From positions 109,646 to 173,645 of the forward strand of contig NZ_BMTT01000014.1 in assembly GCF_014649815.1 (NCBI RefSeq): a stretch of DNA of 64,000 nucleotides, read 5' to 3'. The translations under genes and the position numbers were made by a program. Every line of letters starts with the position of its first letter. Position 1 is the stretch's first letter. Source of the stretch: Streptomyces mutabilis. Lineage in GTDB: Bacteria > Actinomycetota > Actinomycetes > Streptomycetales > Streptomycetaceae. Below are positions 1-12,801 of the stretch, in pieces. The notes beneath the pieces are model-generated. The model was not told the DNA's origin. It saw nothing but the letters and a program-made list of their open reading frames with translations, and ran no database searches.

Positions 1-84
1 GCGTGCTGCATCCGGTGCCACTCCGTCTCGTACAGGCGATGGGCGCTGACAGCGGGGGGTGACCGCCCGCTGCTACCGAACGGT
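1..84. other. Left-edge sequence with no supportable gene
   Basis: Between the window edge and the aroB terminator I see no complete reading frame with a ribosome binding site. In related genomes the next genes after aroB on this strand are often a dehydroquinase, a peptidase or efp, but nothing here is long enough to assign. Confidence 0.3.
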
Positions 85-124
85 ACCGCCCCCGGCCGTC
101 GTTTGGTGAACGGCCGGGGGCGGT
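85..124 (-). terminator. Terminator of the aro operon
   Basis: A 15-bp perfect inverted repeat (arms 85-99 and 110-124, ACCGCCCCCGGCCGT) with a 10-nt loop lies 50 bp past the aroB stop. As usual in Streptomyces it is GC-rich and has no clear U-tract. It closes the long minus-strand run of genes. Confidence 0.8.
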
Positions 125-174
125 CCTAAGTGCCCGTAGCGCAGGGCGAATCGGGCGAAAGGTCCGCCGGGGTA

Positions 175-2959
<2,785 letters not shown>

Positions 2960-3146
2960 CGGTGCTCCTCAGTGCTCGCGCCCCGGTTATGCCTTGCGTA
3001 CGCGTCCTGACCGCGTACGGCAACGGCCCGACCGGGTGCGCGGCCCCGGCCCGCCACCTCCGATCCTCCCACGTCCGCGGGTAGGGGCCGGAATCGGTCC
3101 GCTGGACGGACAGGGCGGGGGCGGGCCCTGCGCACCGCACGGCGGG

Positions 3147-3983
3147 TCAGCCGGCCAGCGCGCGCTCCCCCGCGGCCCGCATCGCGGCGAGCGGGGCCGG
3201 CGAACGGCCGGTCATCTGCTCCACCTGGAGCACCGCCTGGTGCAGCAGCAGGTCGAGGCCGCCGACGACGGCGCCGCCGTACGCCGACCAGCGGGCGGCG
3301 AGCGTGGTGGGCCAGGGGTCGTAGAGCACGTCGAAGAGGGTCGCGGGCATCTCCGGGACGGCGGCGGCGAGGGAGTCGGTGGTGCCGGCCGGGGTGGTGG
3401 CCACGACCAGCGGGGCGCGCAGCGCCTCCTCGGCGTCCGCCCAGTCCGCGATGCGCACGTCGGCGTCCAGCCGCTCCGCCCAGCCCCGCATCTCGGCCGC
3501 GCGCGCCTCGCTGCGGACGTAGACGGCGATCTCGCCGGTGCAGATCCGGGCCAGCGCGGCCAGGGCGGAGGAGGCGGTGGCGCCGGCGCCGAGGATCGCG
3601 GCGGTCTCGGTCTTCTCGACGCCGTGCTCGCGCAGGGCGGCGACCATGCCGGGGATGTCCGTGTTGTCGCCGGTCTTCCGGCCGTCCTCGGTCAGGACGA
3701 CGGTGTTCACCGCGTCCACGGAGGCGGCGGTCTCGCTGATCTCGTCGAGCAGCGGGATGACCGCCCGCTTGAGCGGCATGGTCAGCGACAGCCCCGCCCA
3801 CTCGGGGCCGAGCTCGCCGAAGAAGCCCGGCAGCGCCGCCTCGTCGACGTCGAAGCGGTCGTACGTCCAGCTCTCCAGGCCCAGCTCCGCATAGGCGGCG
3901 CGGTGCAGCACCGGGGAGAGCGAGTGCGCGATCGGAGAGCCCAGAACGGCGGCCCTGCGACGGTCAGTTGCCGGAGACGGCAT
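3147..3983 (-). CDS. aroE: Shikimate 5-dehydrogenase
   Basis: A 278-residue NADP-dependent reductase that interconverts 3-dehydroshikimate and shikimate. The N-terminal substrate domain carries SPIAHSLSP (residues 16-24) with a catalytic-type lysine (MPLK, about residue 70) and NTDIPG (about residue 90). The nucleotide domain has the GAGATASSALAAL loop. The start overlaps the mltG stop by 20 bp, which implies coupling. A 187-bp gap separates it from aroC, so aroC may have its own promoter. Confidence 0.93.
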   Translation of the reverse strand: MPSPATDRRRAAVLGSPIAHSLSPVLHRAAYAELGLESWTYDRFDVDEAALPGFFGELGPEWAGLSLTMPLKRAVIPLLDEISETAASVDAVNTVVLTEDGRKTGDNTDIPGMVAALREHGVEKTETAAILGAGATASSALAALARICTGEIAVYVRSEARAAEMRGWAERLDADVRIADWADAEEALRAPLVVATTPAGTTDSLAAAVPEMPATLFDVLYDPWPTTLAARWSAYGGAVVGGLDLLLHQAVLQVEQMTGRSPAPLAAMRAAGERALAG

Positions 3984-5676
3984 CGAACTTGTCCTTCAGC
4001 TTCAGGAACTCGTCGTGTGTCTTGGCGAACTCGGTCTTGCTCACGCCGTCGGTGGCCACGAAGTACATCCAGCCGTCGCTCGTCGGGGAGAGCGCCGCCT
4101 TCAGCGCCTCTTCGCCGGGGTTGCCGATGGGTCCGGGCGGCAGACCCTTGTTGGTGTAGGTGTTGTACGGGTCCGGGTTGCTGTTGATCTCGGACTCGCT
4201 GATACGGATTTCGCTCTGGCCCTTCAGATAGTTGAAGGTCGAGTCGAACTGGAGCTCCTGGTTGGTCTCGGTGTTGGTGGGCTTGAGCCGGTTGTAGATG
4301 ACCTCGGACATCTTGCGGAAGTCATCGTGGGTCTTGCCCTCGGCCTGTACGAGGCTGGCCACGGTGAGCAGTTCCCAGGGGCTCTTGAGGCCCAGGCCCT
4401 CCGCCTTCTCCTCGAGCCCGATCTCCTCGTACCGCTCGTTGGCCCGCGCCACCATCTGCTTCAGCACGTCCTCGGGCTTCTGGCCCTTGGCCGCCGAGTA
4501 GCTGGACGGGTAGAGGAACCCTTCCAGCGGGTCCTTCACGTCCTTGTGGTTCATCGCCCACTCGGGCAGGCCGAGGTTCTTCCACTCGGTCTCGGCGACC
4601 TTGGCGGTGGTGCCCTCGTCCACGCCGAGCTGCTTGTCGATCGCCTTGTAGACGTCGACGTTGCGCCTGCCCTCGGCGACGATCAGGTTGCTGCGGCTCT
4701 TGGGGTTGAGCAGGAGTTCGACGGCGCTCTCGGCCGACATCTCCTTCTGCAGCGTGTACACGCCGTCCTGGATGCTCTTGCCGCGGGGGTTGCTCTGCTG
4801 GGCGGCGATGAAGGCGTCGACGCTCTTCACCACGCCCTGGCGTTTGAGCTCCTGGCCGATCGTCGAGCCGCCGGCGCCCTTGGGGATGGTGACGGTGACC
4901 TGCTCGCCATTGCCGTCGCCCGCGTAGTCCGGGGCTGCGCCGAAACGTTCCTGGTAGAACTGGTAGCCGAAGTACCCGATGCCCGCGACACCGCCGCCCA
5001 GGACCAGGCAGACCACCAGGCACGCGCATCCGTTGCGTCGCTTCTTGGGCTTTCCGCCCCGGGACCTGCGCTCGCCCCGGCCTTCGTCGGCGGCCTCGTC
5101 GTCCTCGTCGGGGTCCCCGCCCGCGAAGAAGGCGTGTTCGCCCTCATCGGGGCCCGGGTCCCAGTCGGTGCGCTGCGGTTCGGGCTCGGCACGCCGGCGC
5201 GTGGGCGGTTCCGGCGGCGGGTAGGCCTCCGGGGTGCCGTAGTAGTCCGGCTGGTCCGTGCCGTAGGCGGCCTGCTGGCCGTAGGGGTCCGACGGGTCGG
5301 CGGGGTACTGCGCCTGGGGGTCGGCGCCGGAGCCCCAGTCGCCGTCGTCGTAGCCCTGCTGGTGCTGGGACTGCGGCTGGCCGCCGTACTGCTGGTCGTA
5401 CTGCTGTTGGTCGTACTGGGGCCGGCCGTACTGGTCGTACTGCGGCTCGGGGTGCTGCTGCCCGTACTGGTCGTACTGCGACTGGTGACCGTACGCGGCC
5501 GGGCCGCCGTCGCCCCAGTCGCCGTACTGCTGCTGCGACTGCGGCTGCTCCGGCTGGCCGCCGTAGGGGGGCTGCTGACCCGTGTGGGTCTGCTGCCCGC
5601 CCCATCCGCCGTCCCCGTACAACGGGTCCTCCGGATGCCACGGTTCGGAGCCTTGGCCCCGGCCATACTCAGTCAT
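3964..5676 (-). CDS. mltG: Endolytic transglycosylase MltG with a long Gln/Tyr-rich cytoplasmic tail
   Basis: A 570-residue inner-membrane lytic transglycosylase that cuts nascent glycan strands and so sets where peptidoglycan elongation stops. One membrane helix follows the basic KPKKRRNGCAC segment near residue 215. The extracytoplasmic YceG domain runs to the C terminus, with the catalytic-type glutamate in SLVQAEGKT at about residue 446. The first ~200 residues are unusual: a Q/Y/G/D/P-rich region with repeated YDQY and YGQQ units, then an acidic DEDDEAADEG patch. I chose the ATG at 5676 (MTEYGRG), which has GGGGA 4-5 nt upstream; a frame extension of 15 codons lacks one. It overlaps aroE. 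Confidence 0.93.
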   Translation of the reverse strand: MTEYGRGQGSEPWHPEDPLYGDGGWGGQQTHTGQQPPYGGQPEQPQSQQQYGDWGDGGPAAYGHQSQYDQYGQQHPEPQYDQYGRPQYDQQQYDQQYGGQPQSQHQQGYDDGDWGSGADPQAQYPADPSDPYGQQAAYGTDQPDYYGTPEAYPPPEPPTRRRAEPEPQRTDWDPGPDEGEHAFFAGGDPDEDDEAADEGRGERRSRGGKPKKRRNGCACLVVCLVLGGGVAGIGYFGYQFYQERFGAAPDYAGDGNGEQVTVTIPKGAGGSTIGQELKRQGVVKSVDAFIAAQQSNPRGKSIQDGVYTLQKEMSAESAVELLLNPKSRSNLIVAEGRRNVDVYKAIDKQLGVDEGTTAKVAETEWKNLGLPEWAMNHKDVKDPLEGFLYPSSYSAAKGQKPEDVLKQMVARANERYEEIGLEEKAEGLGLKSPWELLTVASLVQAEGKTHDDFRKMSEVIYNRLKPTNTETNQELQFDSTFNYLKGQSEIRISESEINSNPDPYNTYTNKGLPPGPIGNPGEEALKAALSPTSDGWMYFVATDGVSKTEFAKTHDEFLKLKDKFDAVSGN

Positions 5677-5804
5677 CGATCCCCTAGAGCCGCGAGACGG
5701 GCCATACGCGCGGCCTGTCATGGGGGCCGGCTTCCGTTCCGCCTCTTGCTGTGCGGTGGCTGTTCGAATGCCTCCGCATCGCGCGGAACGTTACCGTATC
5801 GCGA

Positions 5805-6299
5805 TCAGGTGACCACTTCGACGCCCTCGCCGGGTGGCTTGCCTGACACCCGTTCGGATTCCAGCGCCTGCTGGAGAATGATCACCGCCGCGGCCTGGTC
5901 GATGACGGACCGGCCCTTCTTGGACTTCACTCCGGAGGCACGCAGTCCCTGACTGGCGGTCACCGTCGTCATCCGCTCGTCGACGAGACGCACCGGGACG
6001 GGCGCGATGCCCCTCGCCAGTTCCTGCGCGAAGCGACGGACCTTGACCGCCGCCGGGCCCTCGCCCCCCTTGAGGGAGCGAGGGAGGCCGACGACGACCT
6101 CGATCGGCTCGTACTCCTCGACGAGCTGCATCAGACGGCGGTGCGCCGCCGGAACGTCCCGGCCGGGGACCGTCTCCACCGGGGTGGCGAGGATCCCGTC
6201 GGGGTCGCACGAAGCGACCCCGATACGGGCGTCACCGACGTCGACGGCGAGGCGGCGGCCCCGGCGCGGCGCCGGGGTGTCCCGCTGGTCGGCGCTCAC
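5805..6299 (-). CDS. ruvX: YqgF/RuvX-type Holliday junction resolvase (pre-16S rRNA nuclease family)
   Basis: A 164-residue RNase H-fold protein of the YqgF family. The first catalytic aspartate lies in [13 protein letters not shown] (residues 17-29) and the second acidic site in [10 protein letters not shown] near residue 105. Family members have been assigned either Holliday junction resolution or 16S rRNA 5'-end maturation; the sequence does not say which. It starts at a GTG that overlaps the alaS stop (GTGA), the usual alaS-ruvX-mltG order in actinobacteria. Confidence 0.92.
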   Translation of the reverse strand: MSADQRDTPAPRRGRRLAVDVGDARIGVASCDPDGILATPVETVPGRDVPAAHRRLMQLVEEYEPIEVVVGLPRSLKGGEGPAAVKVRRFAQELARGIAPVPVRLVDERMTTVTASQGLRASGVKSKKGRSVIDQAAAVIILQQALESERVSGKPPGEGVEVVT

Positions 6300-8968
6300 T
6301 TGGCGGTGTCCGCCACGAGGCGCTCGACGGCGTCCACGGCGTCACCGATGGCGGCCGGGTTCTGGCCGCCGCCCTGGGCGACGTCCGGCTTGCCGCCACC
6401 GCCGCCGCCGAGGGTCTTGGCGGCGGTGCGCACCAGGTCACCGGCCCTGAGACCACGTTCGCGGGCGGCGTCGTTGGTGGCGATGACCGTCAGGGGCTTG
6501 CCGTTGACGGTGGTGAACAGGGCGACCACGGCGGCCCGTCCGCCCTGGATGCGGCCGCGCACGTCGAGGACCAGCTTGCGCAGGTCGTCGGCGGTGGTGC
6601 CGTCCGGGACCTGGCCGGTGACCAGGGCGACGCCGCGTACGTCCTTGGCGGAGTCGGCGAGCGAGCCGGCGGCCTGGAGGACCTTCTCGGCGCGGAACTT
6701 CTCGATCTCCTTCTCGGCGTCCTTCAGCTTGCCGAGCATCGCGGAGACCTTTTCCGGGAGTTCCTCCGGGCGGCCCTTGATCAGCTCCTGGAGCTGGGCG
6801 ACGACCGTGTGCTCACGGGCGAGGAAGTTGTAGGCGTCCACGCCGACCAGGGCCTCGATACGACGGACACCCGAGCCGATGGAGGACTCGCCGAGCAGCT
6901 TGACCAGACCCAGCTGGGCGGTGTTGTGCACGTGGGTGCCGCCGCACAGCTCCTTCGAGAAGTCGCCGATGGTCACGACGCGCACGCGCTCGCCGTACTT
7001 CTCGCCGAACTCGGCGATGGCGCCCTGCTTCTTGGCCTCGTCGATGCCCATGACGTCGGCACGCACGTCGAGGTCGCGGGCGAGCACCTCGTTGATCTTC
7101 TGCTCGACGTCGGTCATCACGGCCGTCGGCACGGCGGACGGCGATCCGAAGTCGAAGCGGAAGCGGCCGGGCTGGTTCTCGGAACCGGCCTGGGCGGCCG
7201 TCGGGCCGAGGGCGTCGCGCAGCGCCTGGTGGGTGAGGTGGGTGGCCGAGTGGGCGCGGGCGATGGCCTTGCGGCGCCGGTCGTCGATGGAGGCGTGGGC
7301 CTTGGCGCCGACGGTGATCTCGCCGACCTGGACGACACCCTTGTGGACGTACACCCCCGGGACGGGCTTCTGGCAGTCGCGGACCTCGATGACGGCGCCG
7401 GTGTCGACCTTGATCCGGCCGGTGTCGCCGATCTGGCCGCCGCCCTCGGCGTAGAACGGGGTGCGGTCGAGGACGATCTCGACCTCGTCGCCCTCGGTGG
7501 CGGCCGGCGAGGAGACGCCGTCGACGAGGATGCCGACGATCGTGGACTCGCTCTCGGTGTCCGTGTAACCGACGAAGTCGGTGGCGCCGGCCTGGTCGGC
7601 GATCTCGCGGTACGCGCCGGCGCCGGCGTGGCCGGTCTTCTTGGCCTGGGCGTCGGCCTTGGCGCGCTCCCGCTGCTCCTTCATCAGGCGGCGGAAGCCG
7701 TCCTCGTCCACGGAGAGCCCCTGCTCGGCGGCCATCTCCAGGGTGAGGTCGATCGGGAAGCCCCAGGTGTCGTGGAGCAGGAACGCCTTGTCGCCGGCGA
7801 GGACGGTGCCGCCGGCGGCCTTGGTGTCGCTCACGGCGGTGTCGAGGATGTTGGTGCCGGCCTTGAGCGTCTTGAGGAAGGCGTTCTCCTCGGCGAGGGC
7901 GACCTTCTCGATGCGCTCGCGGTCGGTGATCAGCTCGGGGTACTGCTGCCCCATCATCCCGATCACGACGTCGATCAGGTCCTTGACGACCGGGCCGGTG
8001 GCGCCGAGCAGCCGCATGTTGCGGATGGCGCGGCGCATGATGCGGCGCAGCACGTAGCCGCGGCCCTCGTTGCCGGGGGTGACGCCGTCGCCGATGAGCA
8101 TCACGGAGGTGCGCATGTGGTCGGTGACCACGCGCAGGGAGACGTCCGAGGCCTGGGCGTCGCCGTAGGCCACACCGGTCAGCTCGGTGGCCTTCTTGAT
8201 CACGGCCATGGAGGTGTCGATCTCGTACATGTTCTGCACGCCCTGCAGAATCATGGCGAGCCGCTCCAGGCCGAGCCCGGTGTCGATGTTCTTGCTCGGC
8301 AGCTCGCCGAGGATCTCGAACTCCTCCTTGCCGATGCCCTCGCCCCGCTCGTACTGCATGAAGACGAGGTTCCAGATCTCCACGTACCGCTCGTCGTTGA
8401 CGGCGGGACCGCCCTCGGCGCCGAACTCGGGGCCTCGGTCGTAGTTGATCTCGGAGCAGGGGCCGCAGGGGCCGGGGACGCCCATGGACCAGTAGTTGTC
8501 CTTCTTGCCGAGCCGCTGGATGCGCTCGGACGGGACACCCACGACGTCGTGCCAGATGCGCTCGGCCTCGTCGTCGTCCTTGTAGACGGTGATCCACAGG
8601 CGCTCGGGGTCGAGGCCGTAACCGCCCTTGTCCTGGGGGCTGGTGAGCAGCTCCCAGGCGAGCTTGATGGCGCCTTCCTTGAAGTAGTCCCCGAAGGAGA
8701 AGTTGCCGCACATCTGGAAGAACGTGCCGTGACGCGTGGTCTTGCCGACCTCTTCGATGTCCGGCGTGCGCACGCACTTCTGCACGCTGGTGGCGCGGTC
8801 GAAGGGCGGCTTGACCTCACCCAGGAAGTAGGGTTTGAACGGCACCATGCCGGCCGGGACCAGCAGCAGAGTCGGGTCGTCCGCGATGAGCGACGCCGAA
8901 GGGACGACGGTGTGCCCGCGCTCCTCGAAGAAGCTCAACCAGCGGCGACGAATCTCGGCCGACTCCAT
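6296..8968 (-). CDS. alaS: Alanyl-tRNA synthetase
   Basis: An 890-residue class II synthetase that charges tRNA-Ala. The catalytic core is N-terminal ([20 protein letters not shown]; motif 2 around [19 protein letters not shown]). The editing domain carries [11 protein letters not shown] and the matching CGGTHVHNT metal site. The C-Ala region ends in a glycine-rich [15 protein letters not shown] segment. The length is normal for bacteria. Its ATG shares bases with the stop of the upstream DUF6167 gene (TGATG), and its stop overlaps ruvX. Confidence 0.98.
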   Translation of the reverse strand: MESAEIRRRWLSFFEERGHTVVPSASLIADDPTLLLVPAGMVPFKPYFLGEVKPPFDRATSVQKCVRTPDIEEVGKTTRHGTFFQMCGNFSFGDYFKEGAIKLAWELLTSPQDKGGYGLDPERLWITVYKDDDEAERIWHDVVGVPSERIQRLGKKDNYWSMGVPGPCGPCSEINYDRGPEFGAEGGPAVNDERYVEIWNLVFMQYERGEGIGKEEFEILGELPSKNIDTGLGLERLAMILQGVQNMYEIDTSMAVIKKATELTGVAYGDAQASDVSLRVVTDHMRTSVMLIGDGVTPGNEGRGYVLRRIMRRAIRNMRLLGATGPVVKDLIDVVIGMMGQQYPELITDRERIEKVALAEENAFLKTLKAGTNILDTAVSDTKAAGGTVLAGDKAFLLHDTWGFPIDLTLEMAAEQGLSVDEDGFRRLMKEQRERAKADAQAKKTGHAGAGAYREIADQAGATDFVGYTDTESESTIVGILVDGVSSPAATEGDEVEIVLDRTPFYAEGGGQIGDTGRIKVDTGAVIEVRDCQKPVPGVYVHKGVVQVGEITVGAKAHASIDDRRRKAIARAHSATHLTHQALRDALGPTAAQAGSENQPGRFRFDFGSPSAVPTAVMTDVEQKINEVLARDLDVRADVMGIDEAKKQGAIAEFGEKYGERVRVVTIGDFSKELCGGTHVHNTAQLGLVKLLGESSIGSGVRRIEALVGVDAYNFLAREHTVVAQLQELIKGRPEELPEKVSAMLGKLKDAEKEIEKFRAEKVLQAAGSLADSAKDVRGVALVTGQVPDGTTADDLRKLVLDVRGRIQGGRAAVVALFTTVNGKPLTVIATNDAARERGLRAGDLVRTAAKTLGGGGGGKPDVAQGGGQNPAAIGDAVDAVERLVADTAK

Positions 8969-9342
8969 CAGTGGTCCTCATTCCGGTTGTACGAGTACGT
9001 CGTCCTGACGTCGACGACGGACTTCGGGTTGCTGCGGTGTTCGGTGTTGCGGTTGTCGATGGCGGCGTGGTGCCGCGGTGCGGGGAGTTCGTCGCGGTCG
9101 ACGGGCGCGTTCAGCCCGAGCGCGTCGTCCAGTTCGGCCTCCCGCTGGGCCATGTTCTCGCGGACGTCGAGGGCGAAGCCCACCGCGCGGTCCTTGAGCC
9201 GGGTGCCCGCCTCCAGCGCCTTGTTGGCCGCGGTCGCGGCAAGGCTCTCCGGGGTCAGCTGCTTGAGCTTCCGGTTGACCTTGGTGGTGGCCCACACACC
9301 GGCGGCGACACCGGTGCCGAACCAGAACGTACGGCGGAACAT
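8968..9342 (-). CDS. DUF6167-type small membrane-associated protein
   Basis: A 124-residue protein of unknown function that I recall as a conserved actinobacterial companion of alaS. A short hydrophobic N terminus ([18 protein letters not shown]) is followed by a charged helical stretch to about residue 70 and a polar tail rich in Asn, Arg and His. It is coupled to alaS through a TGATG overlap and lies 7 bp after the DUF948 gene. No catalytic motif is visible. Confidence 0.75.
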   Translation of the reverse strand: MFRRTFWFGTGVAAGVWATTKVNRKLKQLTPESLAATAANKALEAGTRLKDRAVGFALDVRENMAQREAELDDALGLNAPVDRDELPAPRHHAAIDNRNTEHRSNPKSVVDVRTTYSYNRNEDH

Positions 9343-9349
9343 CGCTGGA

Positions 9350-9793
9350 TCAGTCCTTCTTCCGCTTCGTCCGCCGCGCGGCCGGGATCGTACGGCCGAC
9401 GATCACGGTGCGCCGCGGCTGTTTGGCCGGGCCCGCGGGCACGTCCTCCTTGCGACCGCCGAGCGCCCGGCGCACGCCGTACCCGAACGCGGCGACCTTG
9501 ACCAGGGGGCCACCGAAGGTGGAGGCCACGGTGGTGGACAGCGCGGAGGCGTTGGACGTGACCTCCTGGACGTCGGAGGCGATGGCGTCGACCCGGTCGA
9601 TCTGGGTCTGCGCGGAACGCACCGCCGACGAGGCGTCGGCCAGCAGCGGGACGGCCTGGTCGGTCACGTCCGCCACCAGCTTGGTGGTCGCCCTGAGCGT
9701 CTGGGCCAGCCTCGCCAGTGCCACGGCGAGGAAGGAGACCAGGATCGCCCAGAAGACGGCCACCAGGATTCCGGCCACCTCGCCACCGGACAC
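9350..9793 (-). CDS. DUF948 membrane-anchored coiled-coil protein
   Basis: A 147-residue protein with one N-terminal transmembrane helix (GEVAGILVAVFWAILVSFLAV region), a helical segment with alternating hydrophobics typical of DUF948, and a basic C-terminal tail. Function unknown; this family resembles the membrane-proximal helices of chemoreceptors. I prefer the GTG at 9793, which puts the helix at the N terminus and has AGGGAG upstream; an ATG at 9829 would add 12 residues. It is first in the run leading into alaS. Confidence 0.75.
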   Translation of the reverse strand: MSGGEVAGILVAVFWAILVSFLAVALARLAQTLRATTKLVADVTDQAVPLLADASSAVRSAQTQIDRVDAIASDVQEVTSNASALSTTVASTFGGPLVKVAAFGYGVRRALGGRKEDVPAGPAKQPRRTVIVGRTIPAARRTKRKKD

Positions 9794-9928
9794 TGTCGCA
9801 CCCGCTCCCTGAAAGACGTGCCTGAACATCAAGAAAGTCGCGCACCGAGCCTATCGCGCCGGGCGCGGGGCTCCGTACCGGATTCGCGTCCGCGTTCCCG
9901 TGGAGTACGACGGAGTCGGGCGAAGCGA

Positions 9929-9958
9929 TTGTACGGAGTGAATACGCTTCAGTACGCT
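9929..9958 (+). promoter_or_regulatory. Promoter of a probably leaderless mRNA
   Basis: TTGTAC (9929-9934) and TACGCT (9953-9958) are spaced by 18 nt. The -10 box ends 9 nt before the ATG at 9968, so transcription should begin at or within about 3 nt of the start codon. No Shine-Dalgarno sequence precedes that ATG, which fits a leaderless transcript, a common type in Streptomyces. Confidence 0.5.
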
Positions 9959-9967
9959 CCGTGTTTC

Positions 9968-12154
9968 ATGCGAGACCTTCGGCGCGACCGCATCCCGCAC
10001 GGCAACCTCCCGCTGGAACTGGACACCTTCGTGGGCAGAGCCGCGGAACTCGCGGAGCTGGTCCGGGCGCTGGACTCGGAGCGGCTGGTGACGGTGACCG
10101 GGGCGGGCGGGGTCGGGAAGTCGCGTCTGGCGGTGCGGACGGCGGCGCGGTGCACGCCCCGGGACGGGGTGTGGCGTGTGGAGCTGGCGCCGGTGCGCGA
10201 CGAGGAGTTCGTCGACTACGCGGTCGTGGAGGCCCTGGGATTGGTGGACCACACCACCCGGCTGCCGCGCGAGACGCTGCTCGCGCACCTCGCCGACCGG
10301 GAGCTGCTGCTGGTCCTCGACGGGGTCGAGCACCTGGTGGACGCGTGCGCCTCGCTGGCGGCCGACCTGCTGGGCCGCGCCCCCGGGCTGCGGGTGCTGG
10401 CGGTGGGCCGCAGGCCGCTGGCCGTGGCGGGGGAACGGGTGGTCCCCCTGGCACCGCTGAGTGCGGAGGAGTCGGTGGAGCTGCTGACGATCCGCGCGGG
10501 GCAGCGGCACGCGGGCCACGGGTACGACGCCTCCCCGAACGAGGGCTACGGGGAGATGCGCGAGCTGTGCCGGCGCCTGGACGGGATCCCGCTGGCGATC
10601 GAGCTGGCGGCGGGCCGGCTGGGCGCCCTGTCCCCGCGGCAGATACTGCAACGGCTGGACGACCGGTTCCGCCTGCTGACCGGCGGCGACCGCACCGCGC
10701 TGCCGCGGCACCGGACGCTGCGCACGGCGATCGGCTGGAGTCACGAGCTGTGCTCGCCCGGGGAGCGGCTCCTGTGGGCGCGGCTGTCGGTCTTCTCGGG
10801 CTCGTTCGACCTGGAGGCGGCCGAGTACGTGTGCAGCGGCGACGGACTGCCCGCCGAACAGGTGCTGGACGTGCTGTCCGCGCTGCTCGCCCAGTCCGTG
10901 CTGATCCGCGAGGAGACACCGTCCGGGGTGCGCTACCGGATGCTCGACACCGTCCGGGCCTACGGCGCCGACTGGCTGCAGGCGACCGGGGACGCGGCGC
11001 GGCTGCGGCGCCGGCACCGGGACTGGTACGTCGGCCTGGCGACCTGGTGCGAGCTGGAGTGGTTCTCGCCGCGTCAGCGGGAGGTCGCCACGCGCGTGGA
11101 CGCGGAACTGCCGAATCTGCGCGGCGCCCTGGAGCACTCCTTGACCGAGCCGGACGAGACGCACCTGGGGCAGTACCTGGCGGGCTCCCTGTGGTTCCAC
11201 TGGGTCGGCTGCGGACGGCTGTCGGAGGGGCGGCGGTGGCTGGAGCAGGCGGTGCGGCTGGACGCGGAGGGGCCGGCGGGCGAGCAGTCCCGGCTGAAGG
11301 CGCTGTGGGTGCTCGGCTACGTGGCGGTCCTGCAGGGCGACACCGTGCAGGCGCTGGCGGCGCTCCAGGAGTGCCGGGAGGAGGCCGAGCGGTCGGCCAA
11401 CCCGACGGCCGTGGCGTACGCGGAGCACCGCACCGGCTGCCTGGCGCTGGTCACGGACGACCTGCCGCGCGCGGAGACGCTGTTGCGCTCGGCGCTGCAC
11501 CGCTACCGGGAGATCGGTGAGCTCAACAGCAACGTCCTGATGGGCCAGGTGGAGCTGGCGATGGTCCGGGCGTTCCAGGGCGACCTGCCGGACGCGGTGC
11601 GCCTGTGCGAGGACGTACGCCAGGTGTGCGAGGACCACGGCGAGCGCTGGGCCCGGGGGTACGCCCTGTACGTGCTGGCCTACGCGGCCTGGAGCGACGG
11701 CGAGCCGCGGCGGGCGCGCGAGCTGCTGGCCGACTGTCTGCGCGGTGCGCACCGCTTCCGGGACCAGCTGGGCTCGGTGCTGGCCGTTGAGCTGCTCGCC
11801 CTGGTCACGGTGGCGGAGGGCGACGCGGCGGAGGCCGCGGTGCTGCAGGGCGCCGCGGGGCGGATGTGGCCGTCGGTGGGGCTGCGTCTGTTCGGCTCGG
11901 CGCACTACAACGTGCCGCACGAGCTGTGCGAGGCGGCCGCGCGCAAGCAGTTGGGAGACGAGCGCTACGAGGAGTTCGTGCGGCACGGTGCGCTGCTCGG
12001 CCGCCGGGAGGTGATGACGCGGGCGCTGCGGCGGCCCGGTCCACCGACCGCGCTGCCCCTGCCGCGCGGAGCCGGGCGGCGTGCCACGGCGGGAGCGCGG
12101 ACGGCGAAGCCCGCCGCCTCACCCACCCGGAAGGGCGGGGAGACGGCGGGCTGA
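9968..12154 (+). CDS. Stand-alone NB-ARC/STAND ATPase with TPR-like C-terminal region
   Basis: A 728-residue protein related to the ATPase half of AfsR/SARP and LuxR-type STAND regulators. Walker A is GAGGVGKS (residues 45-52), Walker B is LLLVLDG (113-119), and a sensor-like VLAVGRRPL follows. A winged-helix segment comes next, then helical TPR-like repeats from about residue 400 to 650, and a basic low-complexity tail. There is no N-terminal SARP domain and no C-terminal LuxR helix-turn-helix, so it cannot be assumed to bind DNA. The frame is open far upstream only because it runs antisense to alaS. It is the only plus-strand gene in the first 17 kb. Role unknown: regulator or immune-type switch. 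Confidence 0.8.
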   Translation: MRDLRRDRIPHGNLPLELDTFVGRAAELAELVRALDSERLVTVTGAGGVGKSRLAVRTAARCTPRDGVWRVELAPVRDEEFVDYAVVEALGLVDHTTRLPRETLLAHLADRELLLVLDGVEHLVDACASLAADLLGRAPGLRVLAVGRRPLAVAGERVVPLAPLSAEESVELLTIRAGQRHAGHGYDASPNEGYGEMRELCRRLDGIPLAIELAAGRLGALSPRQILQRLDDRFRLLTGGDRTALPRHRTLRTAIGWSHELCSPGERLLWARLSVFSGSFDLEAAEYVCSGDGLPAEQVLDVLSALLAQSVLIREETPSGVRYRMLDTVRAYGADWLQATGDAARLRRRHRDWYVGLATWCELEWFSPRQREVATRVDAELPNLRGALEHSLTEPDETHLGQYLAGSLWFHWVGCGRLSEGRRWLEQAVRLDAEGPAGEQSRLKALWVLGYVAVLQGDTVQALAALQECREEAERSANPTAVAYAEHRTGCLALVTDDLPRAETLLRSALHRYREIGELNSNVLMGQVELAMVRAFQGDLPDAVRLCEDVRQVCEDHGERWARGYALYVLAYAAWSDGEPRRARELLADCLRGAHRFRDQLGSVLAVELLALVTVAEGDAAEAAVLQGAAGRMWPSVGLRLFGSAHYNVPHELCEAAARKQLGDERYEEFVRHGALLGRREVMTRALRRPGPPTALPLPRGAGRRATAGARTAKPAASPTRKGGETAG

Positions 12155-12186
12155 GGTACCGCTGGTGTACTGCGCCGGGGCTGGTA

Positions 12187-12801
12187 TCAGCGGGCGTAGT
12201 ACTCGACGACGAGCTGCTCGTCGCAGATCACCGGGATCTCCTTGCGGTTCGGCTCACGGTCCAGGCGGAACGCCAGGGCCTTGAGGTTCACCTGGAGGTA
12301 GCGCGGGGTCTCGCCGTCGGGGGCGAAGCCACCCTCACGGGCGATCGTGAAGAGCGTCTTCTCCTTGGAGCGCTCGCGCACCTGCACGACGTCGTCCGGA
12401 CGGACACGGAAGGACGGCTTGTCGACCTTCTGGCCGTTGACCTGGATGTGGCCGTGGACGACCATCTGGCGGGCCTGGTAGATCGTGCGGGCGATGCCCG
12501 AACGCAGGACCAGCGCGTCGAGACGGCGCTCGAGCTCGATGACCAGGGCCTCGCCGGTCTTCATGTTGGTCTTGGAGGCACGCTCGTAGGCGCGGACGAG
12601 CTGGCGCTCGCTGAGGTCGTACTGCGCGCGCAGACGCTGCTTCTCGAGCAGACGGACCTTGTAGTCCGAGTTCTGCTTGCGGCCGCGGCCGTGCTCACCC
12701 GGCGGGTAGGGGCGGGCCTCGAAGTACTTGACGGCCTTCGGCGTCAGCGCGATGCCGAGGGCACGCGACTTCTTGACCTTGGGGCGGGACTGGTTCGCCA
12801 C
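12187..12801 (-). CDS. rpsD: 30S ribosomal protein S4
   Basis: A 204-residue primary 16S rRNA-binding protein. The start [16 protein letters not shown], the [21 protein letters not shown] stretch and the S4 RNA-binding domain ([30 protein letters not shown]) are diagnostic. The start is GTG or a nearby ATG-type codon read as MANQ after an AGGAAAGAG purine tract. It lacks the N-terminal zinc cysteines of the C+ form. It appears monocistronic, away from the alpha operon, as known for Streptomyces. Confidence 0.97.
   Translation of the reverse strand: MANQSRPKVKKSRALGIALTPKAVKYFEARPYPPGEHGRGRKQNSDYKVRLLEKQRLRAQYDLSERQLVRAYERASKTNMKTGEALVIELERRLDALVLRSGIARTIYQARQMVVHGHIQVNGQKVDKPSFRVRPDDVVQVRERSKEKTLFTIAREGGFAPDGETPRYLQVNLKALAFRLDREPNRKEIPVICDEQLVVEYYAR

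Noticed and set aside
5330-5620. CRISPR-like repetitive DNA
   Set aside because: The repeats are codon-phased YDQY/YGQQ units inside mltG, of irregular spacing, with no spacers.
6809-9967. Plus-strand open frame of over 1000 codons upstream of the STAND ATPase
   Set aside because: It is antisense to alaS and the DUF genes, an effect of strong third-position GC; its translation is Gly/Val/Asp-rich low complexity. Only the part from 9968 is protein-like.
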